From positions 62,001-126,000 of the forward strand of contig NZ_BMKR01000015.1 of assembly GCF_014644435.1 (NCBI RefSeq): a stretch of 64,000 nt of DNA, given 5' to 3'. Both the position numbers and the translations under genes were made by a program. The notes under the pieces are model-generated. The model worked only from the letters and a program-made list of their open reading frames with translations, did not search any database and had not been told where the DNA came from. This document shows positions 61,546 through 64,000 of this stretch, one piece after another (position 1 is the first letter of the stretch; each line of letters opens with the position of its first letter). This DNA is from Paenibacillus albidus (GTDB taxonomy: Bacteria; Bacillota; Bacilli; Paenibacillales; Paenibacillaceae).

Positions 61546-61884
61546 CTAACCTACAACTATGTTCGTAAAAGCCCATTGGGTCGGTGCATCGTAATCCCTA
61601 AGCAGAACCTCGATGTTAAGTCCCATCTCTTCTTCGAGTCTTTCCTTGAATTTCTTCTTAAAGAGAAGCGACATTCGGAAGTCGACTTCCTGCTTAAGCT
61701 CCGGCGCCTCCCCTTCCAGTGCGGAAGAACGGGGGGATCTGCGGTGTTTGGCGTGAAAGGTAATCACCCGCTGATCGACAGTTACACGGAGCAGGGTGGT
61801 TCCGAACCCAAACAATTCTTTGGAAAGCTCGTTGTAGATCTGGCACATCTTCTTCTTGTCTTCATTATTGTCCAGTTCTGCCAT
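61546..61884 (-). CDS. DUF2294 domain-containing protein
   Basis: Protein of 112 residues. The pattern YNELSKELFGFGTTLLRVTVDQRVITFHAKHR followed by FKKKFKERLEEEMGLNIEVLLRDYDAPTQWAFTNIVV matches DUF2294, a family of unknown function found in Firmicutes and other bacteria. Soluble, no signal peptide. GAAGGTGG precedes the ATG at 61884. Confidence 0.8.
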   Translation of the reverse strand: MAELDNNEDKKKMCQIYNELSKELFGFGTTLLRVTVDQRVITFHAKHRRSPRSSALEGEAPELKQEVDFRMSLLFKKKFKERLEEEMGLNIEVLLRDYDAPTQWAFTNIVVG

Positions 61885-62073
61885 GAAACCACCTTCAAAA
61901 ACAGAATATCGTACAATCCGTTCATCAACAATTGCTATTATACATAATTATTGCATTTCGGGCAAGAAAAAAGCCAAACATAACATTAAAGTAACGCCAA
62001 ACACGAACAATGTACGACAAACCGGGTACTCCCGACTTCAAATTTCTGTATAACGGTTAGTTGAAGCGCGGAG

Positions 62074-63915
62074 TTAATGAATATAAGTGTAGTGCGCCGA
62101 ATCAAACTGCGGGCCCGACTTCTCATAGGTGAACCAGTACTCGACACTGCTGCCGCCACCTAAGCCGCTGACCGTGTGCCGCCAGGTACCGGAGGCAAGG
62201 GACATGCGGTGGTTCAGCTGCGGACCGCCATTGATCTTATAATGTACATCCACATAAAGCGCGGGTATGACCGGTGTGATATAAAGGCTAACTTCTGTCG
62301 AAGACAGTTTAGTTCCTCCTGCCGTGAAGTCCGGGGTGACATGTTCACCGCCACCGTTGTCAGCCGGATCGGTCGTAACCGTCACTGCATTGCTGGCGGC
62401 CGAGAGGTTGCCTGCGGCATCCATAGCTTTTACCGTAAAAGTATACGCGGTGGCGGCCGTCAGTCCGCTGATGGTAGCTGACGTTCCTGTCACCGCAGCC
62501 ACCTCTGCTCCTCCCCGGTACACACGGTACCCGGTAACTCCGGTATTGTCGGTCGACGCAGACCAGCTTAAGCTTGCGGTGGTACCGGTCTTGCCTGTTG
62601 CCGCGAGGTTAGCCGGTGCTGTCGGTGGGGTGGTATCCCCCGGGTTGCTGCCCCCGGTGAGATATTGACTGGTGAACGGATTGAACCGGTGCAGGGACAG
62701 AATCAGCCAGCCGGTGCTGGAGACGCAGTTTTGCTGGGCCATCACCCAATAGCTGTTGCTGGTGCCTTTCAGTGAATAGGGGATGCCGCCGAGGGAAGCG
62801 CCGCTTGTGCCTTGTTTTTTGATAATCTCCATGTTGATAGTGTCCGCTTTGGCGGTATTTCCCTGCAAGTAATAAGCCAGCGACATAAAGGCGCTCCCTT
62901 CAAACCAAACATCCGCGCCCGTATGCCCGATCTGGTTGCCGTTGTCATCGTAAGCCGGCAGCACCTCATCGGTCCAGTCAAAATCATAACCTGTCAGTGT
63001 CTGCCCGGCGTCATTGTAGGTCAACGTTTGCTTGTAGCGCGGATTGGCCAGCGTGCCCGGTGTGCCGGAGGCATTCTCGACATAGGCGAGACTTGCGCCA
63101 TAATTACGGGTTCCCGTAGACCCTAAAGCCAGCACGGCCCAAGGATTGACATCGAGCGGAATTTTGGGGTCGATCAGGTTGGTATCGTTTTTCCAGCCCC
63201 CCTTGAATCGTTTGGCGCTTTCGTCCCACACGTAGGTATCGAGGAAGCTTTTAACACCATTTGCTGCACTGGTATACACCGCCGTCTTCGAAGATTCTAC
63301 CGAAGCAAAATATTGCAGTACCCGGTAAATATCAATATTGTGTTCGGTAGAGCTCCAGGGCTCATCCGAGTTGGCCCAGGCACTCCAGCCCCCGGCGATC
63401 CCGCCGTTTGCTTGTTGATACTGCAGGCTCCAGTCCAGCGCTTTAAGCGCCATCGGACGGTACCGGGTATCATTATATTGCTTCTCATAAGCCATCGCCG
63501 CCATCGCCATCCACACTACAGGCCCTACATGCTTGCGGATTTCTTCCCCATAGCCGTTGTTGTACCAATACGAATTCAGCCAGTATCCGGATGGGTCCTG
63601 AATATCCCGCATTTTATTCAATACCTTTTCGGCCCGGGCACGTTCGCCTTTGACGATGAAAGCTATCGACGCCACTGCCTGGTCATACGTGTATACAATC
63701 TGTTTCGGGTTATTCGGGCCCCAGAAATCTTCAAAGCTGTCCACCAATCCGTCAAAAGCATACCCCGACGTCGCATCCTGCTGATAAGACAGCCAGGTTA
63801 AGGCCCCATTTGATGCCTCACTCGCCGCATCCGCCCGGACCACACCCTGAACGGGCAGCATCAATCCCACTCCCAGCACAATCGCCATTCCCATCCGAAC
63901 CCATTTGTTCTTCAT
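62074..63915 (-). CDS. secreted glycosidase-like protein with FnIII and CBM56-like modules
   Basis: About 613 residues. Signal peptide (1-30), a large helical domain (about 32-415) with repeated aromatic-rich segments (SFEDFWGPNN, HVGPVVWMAMAAMAYEKQYND, SDEPWSSTEHNIDIYRVLQYFA, HTGADVWFEGSAFMSLAYYLQG) that fit an alpha/alpha barrel, a fibronectin type III module (about 430-520), and a C-terminal module (about 530-613) ending YWFTYEKSGPQFDSAHYTYIH. That ending matches CBM56, which binds beta-1,3-glucan. The catalytic family is not certain. GAGGAGG precedes the ATG at 63915. A cre site lies upstream. Confidence 0.7.
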   Translation of the reverse strand: MKNKWVRMGMAIVLGVGLMLPVQGVVRADAASEASNGALTWLSYQQDATSGYAFDGLVDSFEDFWGPNNPKQIVYTYDQAVASIAFIVKGERARAEKVLNKMRDIQDPSGYWLNSYWYNNGYGEEIRKHVGPVVWMAMAAMAYEKQYNDTRYRPMALKALDWSLQYQQANGGIAGGWSAWANSDEPWSSTEHNIDIYRVLQYFASVESSKTAVYTSAANGVKSFLDTYVWDESAKRFKGGWKNDTNLIDPKIPLDVNPWAVLALGSTGTRNYGASLAYVENASGTPGTLANPRYKQTLTYNDAGQTLTGYDFDWTDEVLPAYDDNGNQIGHTGADVWFEGSAFMSLAYYLQGNTAKADTINMEIIKKQGTSGASLGGIPYSLKGTSNSYWVMAQQNCVSSTGWLILSLHRFNPFTSQYLTGGSNPGDTTPPTAPANLAATGKTGTTASLSWSASTDNTGVTGYRVYRGGAEVAAVTGTSATISGLTAATAYTFTVKAMDAAGNLSAASNAVTVTTDPADNGGGEHVTPDFTAGGTKLSSTEVSLYITPVIPALYVDVHYKINGGPQLNHRMSLASGTWRHTVSGLGGGSSVEYWFTYEKSGPQFDSAHYTYIH

Positions 63916-63980
63916 ACTTTGCCTCCTCAAATCATAATGGATGAAGCAGCATTCCATGGCTGACCGACAGCAATCCGTCT

Positions 63981-63996
63981 TCTAAAGCGCTTTCAC
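63981..63996. promoter_or_regulatory. cre site (CcpA) upstream of the secreted glycosidase-like gene
   Basis: TCTAAAGCGCTTTCAC; its core TAAAGCGCTTTCA (63983-63995) fits the cre consensus WTGNAAGCGNWWNCW (on the minus strand TGAAAGCGCTTTA) and is almost a perfect palindrome. It lies about 70 bases upstream of the gene start, so carbon catabolite control by CcpA is likely. Confidence 0.7.
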
Positions 63997-64000
63997 AAAT

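Noticed and set aside
1..64000. tRNA or rRNA genes
   Set aside because: I found no cloverleaf-type sequence with a TTCGA-type arm and acceptor pairing, and no rRNA sequence that I recognise.

Overview
The window looks like chromosomal DNA of a Paenibacillus-type, endospore-forming, low-to-mid GC Firmicute. The evidence is S-layer-homology (SLH) anchored surface proteins, a CotF-type spore coat protein, a secreted beta-mannanase with a CBM3 module, strong AAGGAGG ribosome binding sites, frequent TTG/GTG starts, and an excellent CcpA cre-like palindrome. I recognised no rRNA, tRNA, CRISPR array, complete insertion sequence or prophage.

Left part (1-8,100): a two-component system followed by an ABC transporter (response regulator, histidine kinase, ATPase, truncated FtsX-type permease), then single genes (FGE-like protein, membrane metallophosphoesterase, GNAT acetyltransferase, DUF2975/XRE pair) separated by strong hairpins.

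Centre-left (8,126-21,062): the most coherent system, a Fur-controlled heme-acquisition island. A divergent control region at 17,610-17,886 carries two Fur boxes that sit on the promoters. Leftward run a membrane-anchored one-NEAT protein with ten PTKKPSATA-type repeats, a three-NEAT/three-SLH surface protein, and a lipoprotein-permease-ATPase importer. Beyond these lie a small secreted NEAT-like protein behind a third Fur box and a NEAT/FIVAR/SLH surface protein. Rightward run a second lipoprotein-permease-ATPase importer and an IsdG/IsdI-type heme monooxygenase. Together they read as surface capture, transfer across the wall, import, and iron release. SLH domains replace the sortase anchoring used by the classical Isd pathway.

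Centre (21,200-34,950): CotF-like coat protein; FusB-type EF-G-binding protein preceded by an unannotated 28-codon leader peptide and competing inverted repeats (a likely attenuator); BNR-repeat lipoprotein; RNA ligase; a WD40 protein interrupted by one in-frame TGA; a pectinacetylesterase/Notum-like enzyme; a SUKH-HEAT protein; a possible MITE; CBS protein; methionine aminopeptidase; GH5 mannanase.

Centre-right (35,050-51,885): assimilatory sulfite reductase (cysI/cysJ), ten copies of a 51-bp tandem repeat beside lspA, a MalT-like regulator, a YetF-like membrane protein, moaA, a three-gene phosphorelay ending in a Hpt-REC-GGDEF-REC diguanylate cyclase, and the ACT/PFL pair.

Right part (52,355-64,000): ECF41-type sigma factor with its AhpD-like partner, a second SUKH protein, a six-gene purine salvage operon (PotD-like lipoprotein, nucleoside hydrolase, two permeases, ATPase, adenine deaminase), a DUF2294 protein, and a secreted glucan-active protein with FnIII and CBM56-like modules behind a cre site.
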